From: Palsa-744 sp963734815
Lineage (GTDB): Bacteria > Actinomycetota > Thermoleophilia > Solirubrobacterales > Solirubrobacteraceae
Reading direction: 5' to 3'
Assembly: GCA_963734815.1 (NCBI GenBank)
Contig: CAVTIH010000003.1
Coordinates: 620,001 to 684,000 of the forward strand
Length of the DNA stretch: 64,000 nt
The notes beneath the pieces were generated by a model. The model saw only the letters and a program-made list of their open reading frames with translations. It was not told where the DNA came from and did not search any database. Position 1 is the stretch's first letter. The number at the start of each line of letters is the position of its first letter. Positions 50,850 through 60,425 of this stretch are shown here, piece by piece. Position numbers and translations under genes: made by a program.

Positions 50850-52061
50850 TCATGGCCGCAGCACGCGGCCCTTCAAGGCCTCGGTGGCGCGCGCCTGAAC
50901 GTAGATCGACTGCAGCAGGCCCACGGCCAGCAGCGTCGCGATCACCGACGAGCCGCCATAGCTCATGAGCGGCAGCGTCACGCCGGTGACGGGCATGATG
51001 TCTACAGCCACGCCCACGTTGACGAACACCTGAAACATAAGCATAGCCACCACGCCCCCGGCAACCAGCGCACCAAACAGATCCTTCGCCAGCGTGAGGA
51101 TCCGCAGCGTGCGCCAGATCAAAAGCGCGTACAGCGAGAGCACCAGCGCCGCGCCGACGAAGCCGTAGCGCTCGCCGACCGCCGCGAAGACGAAGTCGGT
51201 GCTGTCCTCGGGCACGAATTCGCCCTGGATCTGGGTGCTGTGGTCGCCGCTGCCGGTGCGCTGCCCCGCGCCGATCGCGATCTTCGACTCGAGCTGTTGG
51301 TAGCCTTCTTTGCGCGGGTTGCTGGAGGGATTCAAAAAGCTCGTCAGGCGTTCGACCTCGTAGGGCTTCAGCACCTGCACCCCGGCCGCCGGGGCGACTA
51401 CCAGCACCAGCGCAATCGCTGCCGCGCCCAGCGCCAGCAGACCCGCCAGGTGCCGCCAGGGCACCCCCGCGACGAACAACAGCGTGACCGCGATCGTGAG
51501 GTACACCAGGCCGGAGCCGAGGTCCGGCTGGGCGATCACGAGCATTGCCGGCAGCAGCGCCGCCAGCATCACCCGCGCGGTCGTCTCGCGTTCGTGCAAC
51601 TGGCGCGAGCGATCGACCACGAGCGCCGACAGTGCGAGGATCAACAGCACCTTGCCGGTCTCCGACCCCTGGAAGGAGAACAGGGGGAAGCTGATCGCCC
51701 GCACCGAGCCGTTGGCCGAACTGCCAGCGCCCAACACCGCCAGGATGCTCAGGACCAGCGCCACGTAGATCGCGACTTTCCAGTGACGCAGGCGCGCGTA
51801 GTCGATCCGCGCCAGCGCGACCATCCCCACCAGACCGATGAGCAGGTAGACGATCTGGCGCTCGGAGTAGTAGCGCGGCTGGCCGGGCACGGCCTTGGCG
51901 GTGACCCAGCCCAGCACCACGACCGAGCAGATCCCCAGGCCGAGCACCGTCAGCGTCAGCACCGGGTCGAGCAGCAGGCGTGGGCCCCGGGGGGGCTCCT
52001 GGGAGGTCCCCTGCGCGCGGCGTTCGGCTTCGGGGGCGGTGATCGGGCTCAGCGGGCTCAT
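50850..52061 (-). CDS. rodA: Peptidoglycan polymerase RodA (SEDS family)
   Basis: RodA is the lateral-wall glycosyltransferase. The protein has ten or so membrane helices, the motif KPYEVERLTSFLNP and the SEDS end GVTLPLMSYGGSSVIATLL. I prefer ATG 52061; a TTG at 52097 is also in frame. It follows mrdA, its transpeptidase partner. Confidence 0.94.
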   Translation of the reverse strand: MSPLSPITAPEAERRAQGTSQEPPRGPRLLLDPVLTLTVLGLGICSVVVLGWVTAKAVPGQPRYYSERQIVYLLIGLVGMVALARIDYARLRHWKVAIYVALVLSILAVLGAGSSANGSVRAISFPLFSFQGSETGKVLLILALSALVVDRSRQLHERETTARVMLAALLPAMLVIAQPDLGSGLVYLTIAVTLLFVAGVPWRHLAGLLALGAAAIALVLVVAPAAGVQVLKPYEVERLTSFLNPSSNPRKEGYQQLESKIAIGAGQRTGSGDHSTQIQGEFVPEDSTDFVFAAVGERYGFVGAALVLSLYALLIWRTLRILTLAKDLFGALVAGGVVAMLMFQVFVNVGVAVDIMPVTGVTLPLMSYGGSSVIATLLAVGLLQSIYVQARATEALKGRVLRP

Positions 52062-52086
52062 CGGATCATTTGTCCGTGCTCGCTGA

Positions 52087-54159
52087 TCATTTGTCAACGC
52101 TCGAGCCGGTGACGAGTTTCAGCGGCTGGTTGAACCACTTCGAGGCAATCAGCCGCGCCACCGGTGCAGCCGCCTGGTCGCCGAAACCGCCCTGTTCGAC
52201 GGTCACCGCGATCACGATCGGCCGGCCGGCATCGGGCAGGATGCACATGTACCACGCCTGTTCGACGTAGGGCGGACGTTCGGCGGTGCCGGTCTTGCCG
52301 TACACCGGGAGCTTTGCCTGGTTCCAGCCTGACCACACGTCCTGCGAGGTGCCGCCCGACTCGGAGGTCGCGTCGTGGATCCCTTCCATCACGAGGCCGA
52401 GGTTGGTGGGGTTGAGCTTGACCTTGCGCCGTGGCGGAAATTTCAGCGTCTGCACGATCCCCCCGCTGGGGCTTTCGATCGCCTCCCCCAGGTGGGGCGT
52501 CGGCACCCATCCTTCGCCGTTGTTCATGAACGCGTTGGCGAGCGTCGAGTAGGCGACCGCCATCTGCAACGGGTCGGTCTGCAGATCCCCCTGGCCGACC
52601 GCGAGATCCATGTTGTGCCCGACGCTCCACGGCGCCCCCGGTTCGGCGACGATTTCGCACGAGTGACCGTGGTGTTCGCGCGTGCACTTCGCTTCAAGGG
52701 CGTTGCGTTCTTCCAACCACTTCGGACTCGGCACCGTGCCTTCTGCTTCGTTGGGCAGATCGATCCCCGTCGGACGCCCGATGCCCAGTTGGTGCGCCAT
52801 GCGCTGGATCACTTCGCCATGGCTGTTGTCCATCTCGCCGACCGTGAAGAAGTAGGTGTCGGAGGAGACCGTCAGCGCTCTGACGAGTGGCAGTGCGCCG
52901 TAGTCGTTTTTGCCCGAGTTGCAGAACTGCTCGGCGCCGACGGTGATGCAGCTGCCCCCCCCAAGGTCTTCGTAGGGGTTGAGCACCCCCGCTTCGAGGC
53001 TCCCGATCGCGGTGATCGGCTTGAACGTCGAGCCGGTCGGGTAGGCGCCTTCAGTCGCACGGTCGACCAGCGGCGCCGGTTCGGGCTCGCCATTCTTCGC
53101 CCCCACACCGACCTGCTCGATTTCTTCCAACTCCCGCTTGGAGAGCGCGTTGGTGAAGCGGTTCGGATTGAAGCTCGGGTCGGAGCCCATCGCGAGGATC
53201 CCCCCGGTGCGCGGTTCCATCGCTATAAACGCCCCGCCGTTGCCCGGGTTGCTGAGCGCGTGAGCGAGTTCCATGCCCTTGCGCAGCGCGATTTCGCCCT
53301 CCTTCTGCAGCGCCAGGTCGAGCGTCAGCCGCAGCGTGTAGCCCGCGCGCGGCTTGGTCGCGGGCAGTTTGGCCGGCTGCACCTGATTTTCGGAGTCGAT
53401 CTCCACCGGCTGCGCTCCCGGTGTGCCGAGCAGGTAGCGGTCGTACTCGTACTCCAGTCCCTGCTGGCCGACGATCGTCCCGGGCTTCACGCCCTTGAAG
53501 TTGGCGTGCAGGGGGTTGCGCGGTTCCTCCTCCGTTTCGCTGATCTGGCTGACGTAGCCGAACACCTGCGCGGCCATCTCCCCGTGCGGGTATTCGCGCA
53601 CCGAGACTTCTTCCTGCTTGACGCCCGGGTATTCATTCTGGCGCTCCGCCAGCACCGTCAGCGCGCCGCGGCCGGCGTTGGTCTTGATCGTCACCGGGGC
53701 ATAGGGCACTTCTTTTTCGCCCTTTTCTTGGATTTCCCTGATCGTGCGAGGGCTCATTTCCAGCTGTTTGCCCAGCCTTCGGTAGAGCGCCCGGCGATGC
53801 GGTCCTTTCGGAGGCAGTTCCCAGGGGACCAGCTGCACCGCGTTGGTGACCTTGCTCGTCACCAGCACATTGCCTTCGCGGTCGACGATCTGCCCGCGCG
53901 GCGCGGCGATCGGCAGTTCGCGCAGCGTGTTCTTCGCGGCCTTCTCGACGTACTGTTCGCCGGTCAAGATCTGCAGGTACCAGAGGCGGAAGAAGATGAT
54001 CCCGAACATCACCAGCGCCACGCCGCCCAGCACTGCGACGCGCAGGCCCAGCTGCGAGGAGATCGGCGGCGGCGTGCGTTGGCCGAAACGGGGATTCGCG
54101 CCGGAGGCGCGTGTCTCCCGGCTTCGGTCTGGCGTACGGACACGCTCGAGTGGGGTCAT
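52087..54159 (-). CDS. mrdA: Penicillin-binding protein 2 (elongation transpeptidase)
   Basis: The 690-residue protein has a single N-terminal membrane helix, then the transpeptidase with SxxK in YPTGSTFKPI, SSD in VSSDTYFF and KTG in YGKTGTAE. It crosslinks wall during elongation with RodA. Residues 11-27 are encoded by a palindromic repeat insertion in the cytoplasmic tail. Its start overlaps mreD by four bases. Confidence 0.95.
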   Translation of the reverse strand: MTPLERVRTPDRSRETRASGANPRFGQRTPPPISSQLGLRVAVLGGVALVMFGIIFFRLWYLQILTGEQYVEKAAKNTLRELPIAAPRGQIVDREGNVLVTSKVTNAVQLVPWELPPKGPHRRALYRRLGKQLEMSPRTIREIQEKGEKEVPYAPVTIKTNAGRGALTVLAERQNEYPGVKQEEVSVREYPHGEMAAQVFGYVSQISETEEEPRNPLHANFKGVKPGTIVGQQGLEYEYDRYLLGTPGAQPVEIDSENQVQPAKLPATKPRAGYTLRLTLDLALQKEGEIALRKGMELAHALSNPGNGGAFIAMEPRTGGILAMGSDPSFNPNRFTNALSKRELEEIEQVGVGAKNGEPEPAPLVDRATEGAYPTGSTFKPITAIGSLEAGVLNPYEDLGGGSCITVGAEQFCNSGKNDYGALPLVRALTVSSDTYFFTVGEMDNSHGEVIQRMAHQLGIGRPTGIDLPNEAEGTVPSPKWLEERNALEAKCTREHHGHSCEIVAEPGAPWSVGHNMDLAVGQGDLQTDPLQMAVAYSTLANAFMNNGEGWVPTPHLGEAIESPSGGIVQTLKFPPRRKVKLNPTNLGLVMEGIHDATSESGGTSQDVWSGWNQAKLPVYGKTGTAERPPYVEQAWYMCILPDAGRPIVIAVTVEQGGFGDQAAAPVARLIASKWFNQPLKLVTGSSVDK
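54081..54129. repeat. Palindromic repeat copy inside mrdA
   Basis: This copy runs GGCCGAAACGGGG to CTTCGGTC and encodes part of the cytoplasmic N-terminus (RSRETRASGANPRFG). It lies in a different frame from the valS and ArgRS-paralogue copies. Confidence 0.78.
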
Positions 54160-54734
54160 GCTTTGGACAGGGGACTCAGCCCACCGGTCGTGTACGCACG
54201 ACGGCTCCGGCGGCGATGGCGCGGGTCATCGGGGAGACTGGGCGCCAGCCAGCGGTGCACGAGCACCCACACCGGCAGCGCGACGATCGTGTCGAGTGCG
54301 ACCCCGACGACGATCTGGCGCAGCAGCTCGAGGCTGACGGGGGCGTCGACTCCGAGCGCGATCTCCATCACCGAGTAGCCGATCATCGAGGTGGCGGCAG
54401 CGGCGGCGCCGACCAGCAGCGGGGTGAGCGCCGCGCGCGGATCGCGCAGCTCTCGCAGGCGCCCCGCCCCGTAGCCGATCACCGTGAAGATCAGCGATGT
54501 GAGGCCGAGCGTCTGCACCAGCGTGAGGTCGACCAGCAGCCCGATTCCGAAGCCGGCTGCGGCGCCTGTAAGGGAGCCGCACTGCAGGCCCACGAAGGCC
54601 ACCACCAGCGGCGTCAAGTCGATCGCGACTCCGAACACCGGCACCTCGGAGATGACGCCCGTCTGCAGGAACACGACCACCACTGCCAGCGCCGCCACAC
54701 GGGCCACCACGGCGCCATTTGGCTGGCTTGCCAT
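54156..54734 (-). CDS. mreD: Rod shape-determining protein MreD
   Basis: The 192-residue integral membrane protein has about five helices (VAALAVVVVFLQTGVI, LTPLVVAFVGLQ, LVDLTLVQTLGLTSLIF) in the MreD pattern. It overlaps mreC by one base and mrdA by four. Confidence 0.88.
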   Translation of the reverse strand: MASQPNGAVVARVAALAVVVVFLQTGVISEVPVFGVAIDLTPLVVAFVGLQCGSLTGAAAGFGIGLLVDLTLVQTLGLTSLIFTVIGYGAGRLRELRDPRAALTPLLVGAAAAATSMIGYSVMEIALGVDAPVSLELLRQIVVGVALDTIVALPVWVLVHRWLAPSLPDDPRHRRRSRRAYTTGGLSPLSKA

Positions 54735-55693
54735 CAGCCACCGCTCCCTGTCGAGGCCAGCTGTCCACCGTTGGTGGCGCCAGCCGCTTCGGAGGACTGT
54801 TCGGACGGCAGCGCGGCGTTCACGCTGTTGGCCCGAGCCGGCGCCGAGCCCGGCGCCGAGGTCAGCACCTGCACCGTTTCCAGCCCACGCAGGTTGGCGA
54901 GCGGGCGGATTTCAACGGTCTTGTACGGCGCTTCTTCGCCAACCGAGCTCACCTGCCCGATCGGGATCCCGCGCGGGAACAACGAAGGGCCTTTGCTCGA
55001 GATCGTGCCCGACGTGACCACGTAGTTGCCGACGTTCACCGGGGTGTTGGCCGGCAGGTAGCGGATCACCAGCGTATTGGGTTCGCCGACCTTCGGATAC
55101 ACCATCCCGGGGGCGCCCGTTTCGTTGATCATCGCCGCCACGGCCACCGCGCTGTCGGTTATCAGGCTCACCTGCGCCCCGTCGGGAGCTGTGGCGGTGA
55201 CCTTCCCGATCAGGCCTTCGCCATCGATCACCGGATCGTTGACCTGCACCCCGGCGGAGCTGCCTTTGTCGATGTTGACCGTCAGGTACCACAGGTTGGC
55301 GGGTTGTGCGATCACTTCGGCCGTGACCGGCCGGTAGTCGGAGAGGTGCAGGCCACCGTCGAGCTTGTAGAGCCGCAAGAACTGCTTATAGCCACGTTCG
55401 TCGTCGATCCGCGACAGCAGCTCCGCGCGCAGCTGGTTGTTCTGCTTGCGCACTTCCGCGAGCTGGTGTTTGGCGTGCAGCGCGCTACCAAACCACCCGA
55501 ACAGGTTGCGCACCGGTTTGAGCGCCGCGTTGGCGCCCTCCTGGATCGGCGAGACGACCGTCAGAAAGCCACGCTGCACATCGTGCAAGCGTCCGTTGGG
55601 AGACTCGCCGAAGTAGGCGGTCAGCAGTATCAGGGAAAGCGCCACGAGGGCGACGAGCACCGCGCGCCGCCGCCGGGCAGTCTTGTCGTGCAC
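54734..55693 (-). CDS. mreC: Rod shape-determining protein MreC
   Basis: MreC links the cytoskeleton to wall synthesis. The 319-residue protein has one N-terminal helix (AVLVALVALSLILLTAYFG), a coiled coil and a beta-rich periplasmic domain (DPVIDGEGLIGKVTATAPDG). Spacing to mreB is short and all are co-directional. Confidence 0.93.
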   Translation of the reverse strand: MHDKTARRRRAVLVALVALSLILLTAYFGESPNGRLHDVQRGFLTVVSPIQEGANAALKPVRNLFGWFGSALHAKHQLAEVRKQNNQLRAELLSRIDDERGYKQFLRLYKLDGGLHLSDYRPVTAEVIAQPANLWYLTVNIDKGSSAGVQVNDPVIDGEGLIGKVTATAPDGAQVSLITDSAVAVAAMINETGAPGMVYPKVGEPNTLVIRYLPANTPVNVGNYVVTSGTISSKGPSLFPRGIPIGQVSSVGEEAPYKTVEIRPLANLRGLETVQVLTSAPGSAPARANSVNAALPSEQSSEAAGATNGGQLASTGSGG

Positions 55694-55752
55694 GAGCGGA
55701 AACCTTCCTGAGCTTTTACAAAGCGTACGCGCACGGCCCGCCCCACGTCAGT

Positions 55753-56802
55753 CTAACGCCGCCGCCTGCGGTGGGAGTTGTTGCGGTTGGCGCGGTGGAT
55801 CGTCTCGAACTCCTCCAGCGAGCGCCCCGAGCCAACCGCCACGCACGTCAACGGCGACTCCGCCAGGTGCGCAGGCATCTGCGTCTCCTCGCGCAGGCGC
55901 TCGTCGAGGCCCTGCAGCAGCGAGCCCCCGCCGGCAAGCATGATCCCGCGGTCCATGATGTCCGACGCAAGCTCCGGCGGGGTGCGGTCGAGCGTCTCCT
56001 TGACGGCGTCGACGATCTGCACGACCGGTTCCTCCAGGGCCTGGCGGATCTCCTCGCTGGTAAGCACCACCGTCTTCGGCAGCCCCGACACCATGTCGCG
56101 GCCGCGGATCTCCGCCTGCAGCTCCTCGGGCATCGGGCACGCCGAGCCGATCTCGAGCTTCAGCTCCTCGGCCGTTTGCTGGCCAATCAGCAGCTTGTAC
56201 TCCTTCTTGGCGTAGGAGATGATCGCCTCGTCCATCTCGTCCCCGCCGACGCGGATCGACTGCGAGACGACGATCCCCCCCAGCGAGATCACCGCGACCT
56301 CCGAGGTGCCCCCGCCGATGTCCACCACCATCGAGCCGGTCGGCTCGCCCACCGGCAGGCCGGCGCCGATCGCCGCCGCCATCGGCTCCTCGATCAGGTA
56401 GGCAGTGCGCGCGCCCGCCGACAGGCAGGCCTCCTCGACCGCGCGCTTCTCCACTCCCGTGACACCGGATGGCACACACACGACCACGCGCGGGTGCGCA
56501 AAGCGGTTTTGGTGGACCTTCTGGATGAAGTGCCGCAGCATCTCCTCGGTCACATCGAAGTCCGCGATCACCCCATCCTTCAGCGGCCGGATCGCCTGAA
56601 TCGTGCCGGGGGTGCGACCGAGCATCCGCTTCGCCTCGATCCCCACCGCGTGCACCTCGCCCGTGCGTGAGTCGATCGCCACCACGCTCGGCTCGGAGAG
56701 CACGATTCCGCGCCCACGCACATACACGAGCGTGTTGGCCGTGCCCAGATCGACCGCCATGTCGCGGCCACCAAACCCGGTGAGGTAGCTGAAGATGCCC
56801 AT
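55753..56802 (-). CDS. mreB: Rod shape-determining actin homologue MreB
   Basis: The 349-residue protein has the ATP motifs DMAVDLGTANTLVYV, VVDIGGGTSEVAVISLGG and IMLAGGGSLLQGLDE. Its presence with mreCD, mrdA and rodA indicates a rod-shaped cell. It ends in a short basic tail RANRNNSHRRRRR that may bind membrane. Confidence 0.96.
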   Translation of the reverse strand: MGIFSYLTGFGGRDMAVDLGTANTLVYVRGRGIVLSEPSVVAIDSRTGEVHAVGIEAKRMLGRTPGTIQAIRPLKDGVIADFDVTEEMLRHFIQKVHQNRFAHPRVVVCVPSGVTGVEKRAVEEACLSAGARTAYLIEEPMAAAIGAGLPVGEPTGSMVVDIGGGTSEVAVISLGGIVVSQSIRVGGDEMDEAIISYAKKEYKLLIGQQTAEELKLEIGSACPMPEELQAEIRGRDMVSGLPKTVVLTSEEIRQALEEPVVQIVDAVKETLDRTPPELASDIMDRGIMLAGGGSLLQGLDERLREETQMPAHLAESPLTCVAVGSGRSLEEFETIHRANRNNSHRRRRR

Positions 56803-56980
56803 GTATCGAATCGAGGAGAGGACGCCTCGCCGGTGGTGCGGGGCCGGACGCGGCCTGCCTGCACCGCCGTCCTACGCCGCCTGACGACAAGCGTGCGTCC
56901 GCGGGCAGTCTAGCGGAAGCCCCCACCCCTTCGACCTCCTTGCCAGCTTATTTGCAGGGAAAATCAAGCCTTCGGCGCTC

Positions 56981-57048
56981 CCGGGCAGATCCTCATGTCC
57001 TAGCCTCCGGGGCAGATCTAACGTTGCGGCAGCCGGAGCAGATCCTCA
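56981..57048. repeat. Three 26-bp-spaced direct repeats between maf and mreB
   Basis: CCGGGCAGATCCTCA (56981), CCGGGGCAGATCTA (57007) and CCGGAGCAGATCCTCA (57033) start exactly 26 bases apart. They lie in the mreB promoter region, the last overlapping the maf stop. They may be regulator sites or a small repeat array. The rest of 56803-57045 holds no gene. Confidence 0.6.
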
Positions 57049-57597
57049 CCTCTTCAGCAACTCCGGGCACAGATCCAGCAAAGTCGCCAGTGGCAGCCCC
57101 ACCACATTCTCATAGTCGCCCCGCACTTCGCGCACCAGCGCCGCCCCCGCGCCCTGGATCCCATAACCACCGGCTCGGTCGCGCCACTCCCCCAAAGCTA
57201 CGTACCAATCGATCAACCAATCGTCGAGCCTCCGAAAGACGACCTCCGTGGCAGCCAGCGCCGTGCGCTCCCGCCCATCCTCGATCAGCGCGACGCCGCT
57301 GAGAACCTTATGTGTGGAGCCGCTCAGAGCGCCCAGCGTCTCCCGCGCATGGCGCTCATCCGAGGGCTTGCCATAGACCCTGCCCGCCAGAGCCACGACC
57401 GTGTCCACGCCCAACACCAGCACAGACGGAGCGTCGGCCTCCACCACGGCGCGCGCCTTGCGAAGCGCGTTCTCCACGGCCACCTCCGCGGGATCCCCCT
57501 CCTTGAGCTCCTCGACATCAGCCGGGCGCACCGTGAAGGAGACCCCCAGCCGCTCGAGGAGCGCCCGCCGCTGGGGCGAGCGCGAGGCCAGCACCAA
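57046..57597 (-). CDS. maf: Maf family nucleoside-triphosphate pyrophosphatase
   Basis: Maf hydrolyses non-canonical or modified nucleotides. The product has the family start LASRSPQRRALLERLG, the TVVAL segment (GVDTVVALAGRVYGKP) and GGYGIQGAGA. The start is TTG 57597 or GTG one codon on. It follows ndk after eight bases. Confidence 0.93.
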   Translation of the reverse strand: MVLASRSPQRRALLERLGVSFTVRPADVEELKEGDPAEVAVENALRKARAVVEADAPSVLVLGVDTVVALAGRVYGKPSDERHARETLGALSGSTHKVLSGVALIEDGRERTALAATEVVFRRLDDWLIDWYVALGEWRDRAGGYGIQGAGAALVREVRGDYENVVGLPLATLLDLCPELLKR

Positions 57598-57605
57598 GCG
57601 CTGGC

Positions 57606-58013
57606 TCAGCTCAGCTCCGAGAAGAACAGGGCTGCCTCACGAGCAGCAGACTCCGGAGAGTCCGACCCATGCACCATGTTGCGCCCAGTCTCAACAGCAA
57701 AATCCCCCCGGATGGACCCAGGCGCAGCCTCAAGAGGATTGGTGGCGCCAATCACCTGCCTTGCAGCCCGAACCGCCTCGAAGCCCTCGAGCACCATCGC
57801 AACCAGGGGTCCCGAGGTGATGAACTCCACAAGCTCCCCAAAGAAAGGCCGCTCGGCATGCTCGGCATAGTGCCGTTCGGCAAGCTCCCGCTCAAGCGTC
57901 ATCTGGCGCAGAGCCACGAGGCGAAGCCCCTTACGCTCAAAGCGGGCAATGATCTCGCCGGTCAGCGAGCGAGCAAAGGCATCCGGCTTCACGAGGATCA
58001 GCGTACGGTCCAT
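57606..58013 (-). CDS. ndk: Nucleoside-diphosphate kinase
   Basis: Ndk balances nucleoside triphosphates. The 135-residue protein starts MDRTLILVKPDAFARSL and has the active His in RNMVHGSDSPESA. The in-frame part upstream to 58163 covers a tandem DNA repeat and is not coding for Ndk. Confidence 0.95.
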   Translation of the reverse strand: MDRTLILVKPDAFARSLTGEIIARFERKGLRLVALRQMTLERELAERHYAEHAERPFFGELVEFITSGPLVAMVLEGFEAVRAARQVIGATNPLEAAPGSIRGDFAVETGRNMVHGSDSPESAAREAALFFSELS

Positions 58014-58077
58014 AGCTTCCTTTTCAGTTGTGGGCCCGCAGCGCGAACCCGGAGGTGGATCTCTTCGGAGGTGAGGC

Positions 58078-58131
58078 GTACTAAACGAGGTCTTCGCTGG
58101 GCCCGTACTAAACGAGGTCTTCGCTGGGCCC
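58078..58131. repeat. 27-bp tandem repeat at the end of the zinc-ribbon gene
   Basis: Two exact copies of a 27-base unit beginning GTACTAAACGAGG span 58078-58104 and 58105-58131. One copy contains the stop of the zinc-ribbon membrane protein, so the gene end is duplicated. Confidence 0.75.
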
Positions 58132-58767
58132 GGAGGTGGGCCGAGCGCGAGCAACGGGAGCACGTGCCGGGCGATCGCCGATCGGCCGGCGGGACGCGGG
58201 CTCCGGCGCGGTCGCGGAAGGCCGCTCTTCAGCGGCGGCCACAGTCAGCTCCTCAGCCTCCGTGGGTGGGTCGGCCGCGGCCGCACGCCGGCGGGTGCGA
58301 CGGCGAGGCGAGGAGGCCTCAGGCGGCACCTCCGTCTCGCAGTAGGGGCAGATCGTCCAAGCCCGGTCGAGCGGCTTGGAGCAGCTCACGCAGCGCTCCT
58401 TGAGCTTGCGCAGGCAGCTGGGGCAGCGGACGAAATCGCGCTCGACCGGATAGTCGCAGTGCGGACAGAGCGAGCGCTCGAGCCCGTTGAGGCGCGCTTC
58501 GGCGGCCTGGATCTCCAGTTCGCGCTCCTGTACGTCCTCCAGGTACTCCGGCGGGCGCAGGATGATGTACACGAGCGTGCCCACGAACGGGAACAGCGAC
58601 GCCGCCGCGGCGCAGCCGATCAGCATCGGATCGGCGATCCGCCGCCGCGCGTCGGCGTAGGTCCAGTAGATCAGCGACAGGTAGATGACCGCCCCGACCA
58701 CGATCAGGAGGTCGACCGCCGTGGTGAAGGCGTTGCTTTCGATTCCGAAGTATGCGAGCGGCAGCAT
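58108..58767 (-). CDS. Membrane protein with double zinc-ribbon
   Basis: The 219-residue product has two N-terminal membrane helices (AVDLLIVVGAVIYLSLIYW and LIGCAAAASLFPFVGTLVYI). Two Cys-pair ribbons follow (CPHCDY, CPSCLRK, CVSCSK, CPYCETE), then a low-complexity tail. This family is widespread next to folC and ndk in actinobacteria; its role is unknown. Confidence 0.85.
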   Translation of the reverse strand: MLPLAYFGIESNAFTTAVDLLIVVGAVIYLSLIYWTYADARRRIADPMLIGCAAAASLFPFVGTLVYIILRPPEYLEDVQERELEIQAAEARLNGLERSLCPHCDYPVERDFVRCPSCLRKLKERCVSCSKPLDRAWTICPYCETEVPPEASSPRRRTRRRAAAADPPTEAEELTVAAAEERPSATAPEPASRRPIGDRPARAPVARARPTSGPSEDLV

Positions 58768-58860
58768 CGATCCCTCAGTGCTCAGGAGTTCCCGGCCGGG
58801 TCATGGGGGTGCCGAGTTTAGACATTCTGACGGAAGAAGCCTGCATTTGCGCGCAAAATG

Positions 58861-58980
58861 TCATCCGAGCAGCAATCGGCCGACAAGGTAGCCCGCAGCG
58901 AAGAACAGCAGGATCACGAGCGCCACGATCACCGCCACCGCGCCCACCATCGCAAGCACCGACGGGCCGTCGTCGTTCAT
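58861..58980 (-). CDS. 39-residue membrane protein coupled to folC
   Basis: The start overlaps the folC stop (ATGA). After MNDDGPSVL the product is one membrane helix (AMVGAVAVIVALVILLFFAA) and a short tail. It is shorter than typical annotation limits but has coding context. Function is unknown. Confidence 0.6.
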   Translation of the reverse strand: MNDDGPSVLAMVGAVAVIVALVILLFFAAGYLVGRLLLG

Positions 58981-60425
58981 GCACGCCCCCCCTGGGCAGC
59001 ATCGGCCGCGGCCACCTCGCCAACGGCCGTCTCGCGCTCGGCAAGGTACGCCAGCAGATCGCCGACCAGGTAGACCGAGCCGGTCGCGAGCACCGCCGTG
59101 CCACCGGGCTGCGAGCGCGCCCACTCCCGCGCCTGCTCCAACGCCCGCCGCGGGTGGGGCTCGCAAGCGGTCTGCTCGAAGCCCTGCTGGCGGGCGAGCG
59201 ATTGCAGCGCCGCCGGCGAGAGCGCCCGGCTGGAGGGCGGGGCGGTGAACCACGCACGCGCGCACAGCGGCAGCAGCGCCGCCAACATGCTTGCGGCGTC
59301 CTTGTCCTCCAATACGCCCATGACCAGCGCCAGCTGGTTATGGGGGGTGGGCGGGCCCCCCATCCCATGCGCCAGCTGTCGGTCCTCGACCGATTGGGGA
59401 GACACTCGCTCCGCTCGCATCCCCAAATCGGCCAGCGCCGGCAGCGACTCGACCAGGGCCCGCGCCGCATCGGGGTTGTGTGCGCCGTCGAGCACCGTCA
59501 GCGGGTCGTCGGCCACCACCTGCATACGTCCCGGCACGTCCACCGCACGCGCCGCTTCACGCACCGCCTCCTCGCGCACGGCGACCCCCGCGTCCGCCAG
59601 ATACGCCGCGGCCGCAACGCGCGCGAGGGCGAAGTTGCGTCGCTGGAAGGCGGGCACGGTAGACCCTGCGGGAGGCGCGGTCGAGGCGGGCGCCGTGGCG
59701 GAGACGGAGGTGGTGGGCCAGGCGGCAAGCTCGGCGGGCGAGACCTGCACGAGGCGCGCGCGCGTATCGCTTGCGACCGCCCGGGCGACGGCGAGCGCCT
59801 CGGGGTCGAGATTGGCGCCGAGCGCGAGCGTCGTCCCGGGCCGCAGCACCGCGAGCTTCTCCGTGGCGATGTCGTGCACGGTCGGTCCGAGCCAGCGGGT
59901 GTGCTCGAGACCAACGTTGGTCAGCACCGTAACGGCCGACTCCACCACCGCCGTGGCGTCGTAGCGGCCACCGAGGCCGGCCTCGACCACCGCGACCTCG
60001 ACCTCGCGCTCGGCGAGCGCCCAGAAGGCGGCGGCGGTGAGCAGCTCGAACTGGGTGACGTGGTCGTCCTCGGCGAGCGTGCGGTTGACCCGCTCCGCCG
60101 CCCACGCCGCGCGGGCGACGGCGGCAGCGAAGACCGGGCCGGAGATATCACGCTCGGCCACCTGCACCCGTTCGGAGTAGGAGATCAGGTGCGGAGACAA
60201 ATAGGTGCCCGTGCGCAGCCCATGGCGCTCGAGGATCGCCGCGATCATGCGCGTGGTGGAGGTCTTGCCGTTGGTGCCGACCACGTGCACCGAGCGAAAG
60301 CGTCGCTGTGGAGAGCCCAGCACGGTCATCATGCGCCGCATCCGATCGAGGCCGAAGCGCATCCCGAACAGCTCCAGCGAGCGCAGGTGACGCTCGGCGC
60401 GCTCGCCGCTCCAGGGCTCTGTCAC
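58977..60425 (-). CDS. folC: Folylpolyglutamate/dihydrofolate synthase
   Basis: FolC adds glutamates to folates. The 482-residue Mur-ligase-type protein has the P-loop VVGTNGKTSTTRM, GLGGRYDAT and VLDGAHNPDAARAL. It overlaps valS by four bases at its start. A low-complexity Pro/Ala insertion lies near residue 250. Confidence 0.94.
   Translation of the reverse strand: MTEPWSGERAERHLRSLELFGMRFGLDRMRRMMTVLGSPQRRFRSVHVVGTNGKTSTTRMIAAILERHGLRTGTYLSPHLISYSERVQVAERDISGPVFAAAVARAAWAAERVNRTLAEDDHVTQFELLTAAAFWALAEREVEVAVVEAGLGGRYDATAVVESAVTVLTNVGLEHTRWLGPTVHDIATEKLAVLRPGTTLALGANLDPEALAVARAVASDTRARLVQVSPAELAAWPTTSVSATAPASTAPPAGSTVPAFQRRNFALARVAAAAYLADAGVAVREEAVREAARAVDVPGRMQVVADDPLTVLDGAHNPDAARALVESLPALADLGMRAERVSPQSVEDRQLAHGMGGPPTPHNQLALVMGVLEDKDAASMLAALLPLCARAWFTAPPSSRALSPAALQSLARQQGFEQTACEPHPRRALEQAREWARSQPGGTAVLATGSVYLVGDLLAYLAERETAVGEVAAADAAQGGRA

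Noticed and set aside
52375..54378. 667-residue plus-strand frame opposite mrdA
   Set aside because: It is antisense to a complete PBP2.
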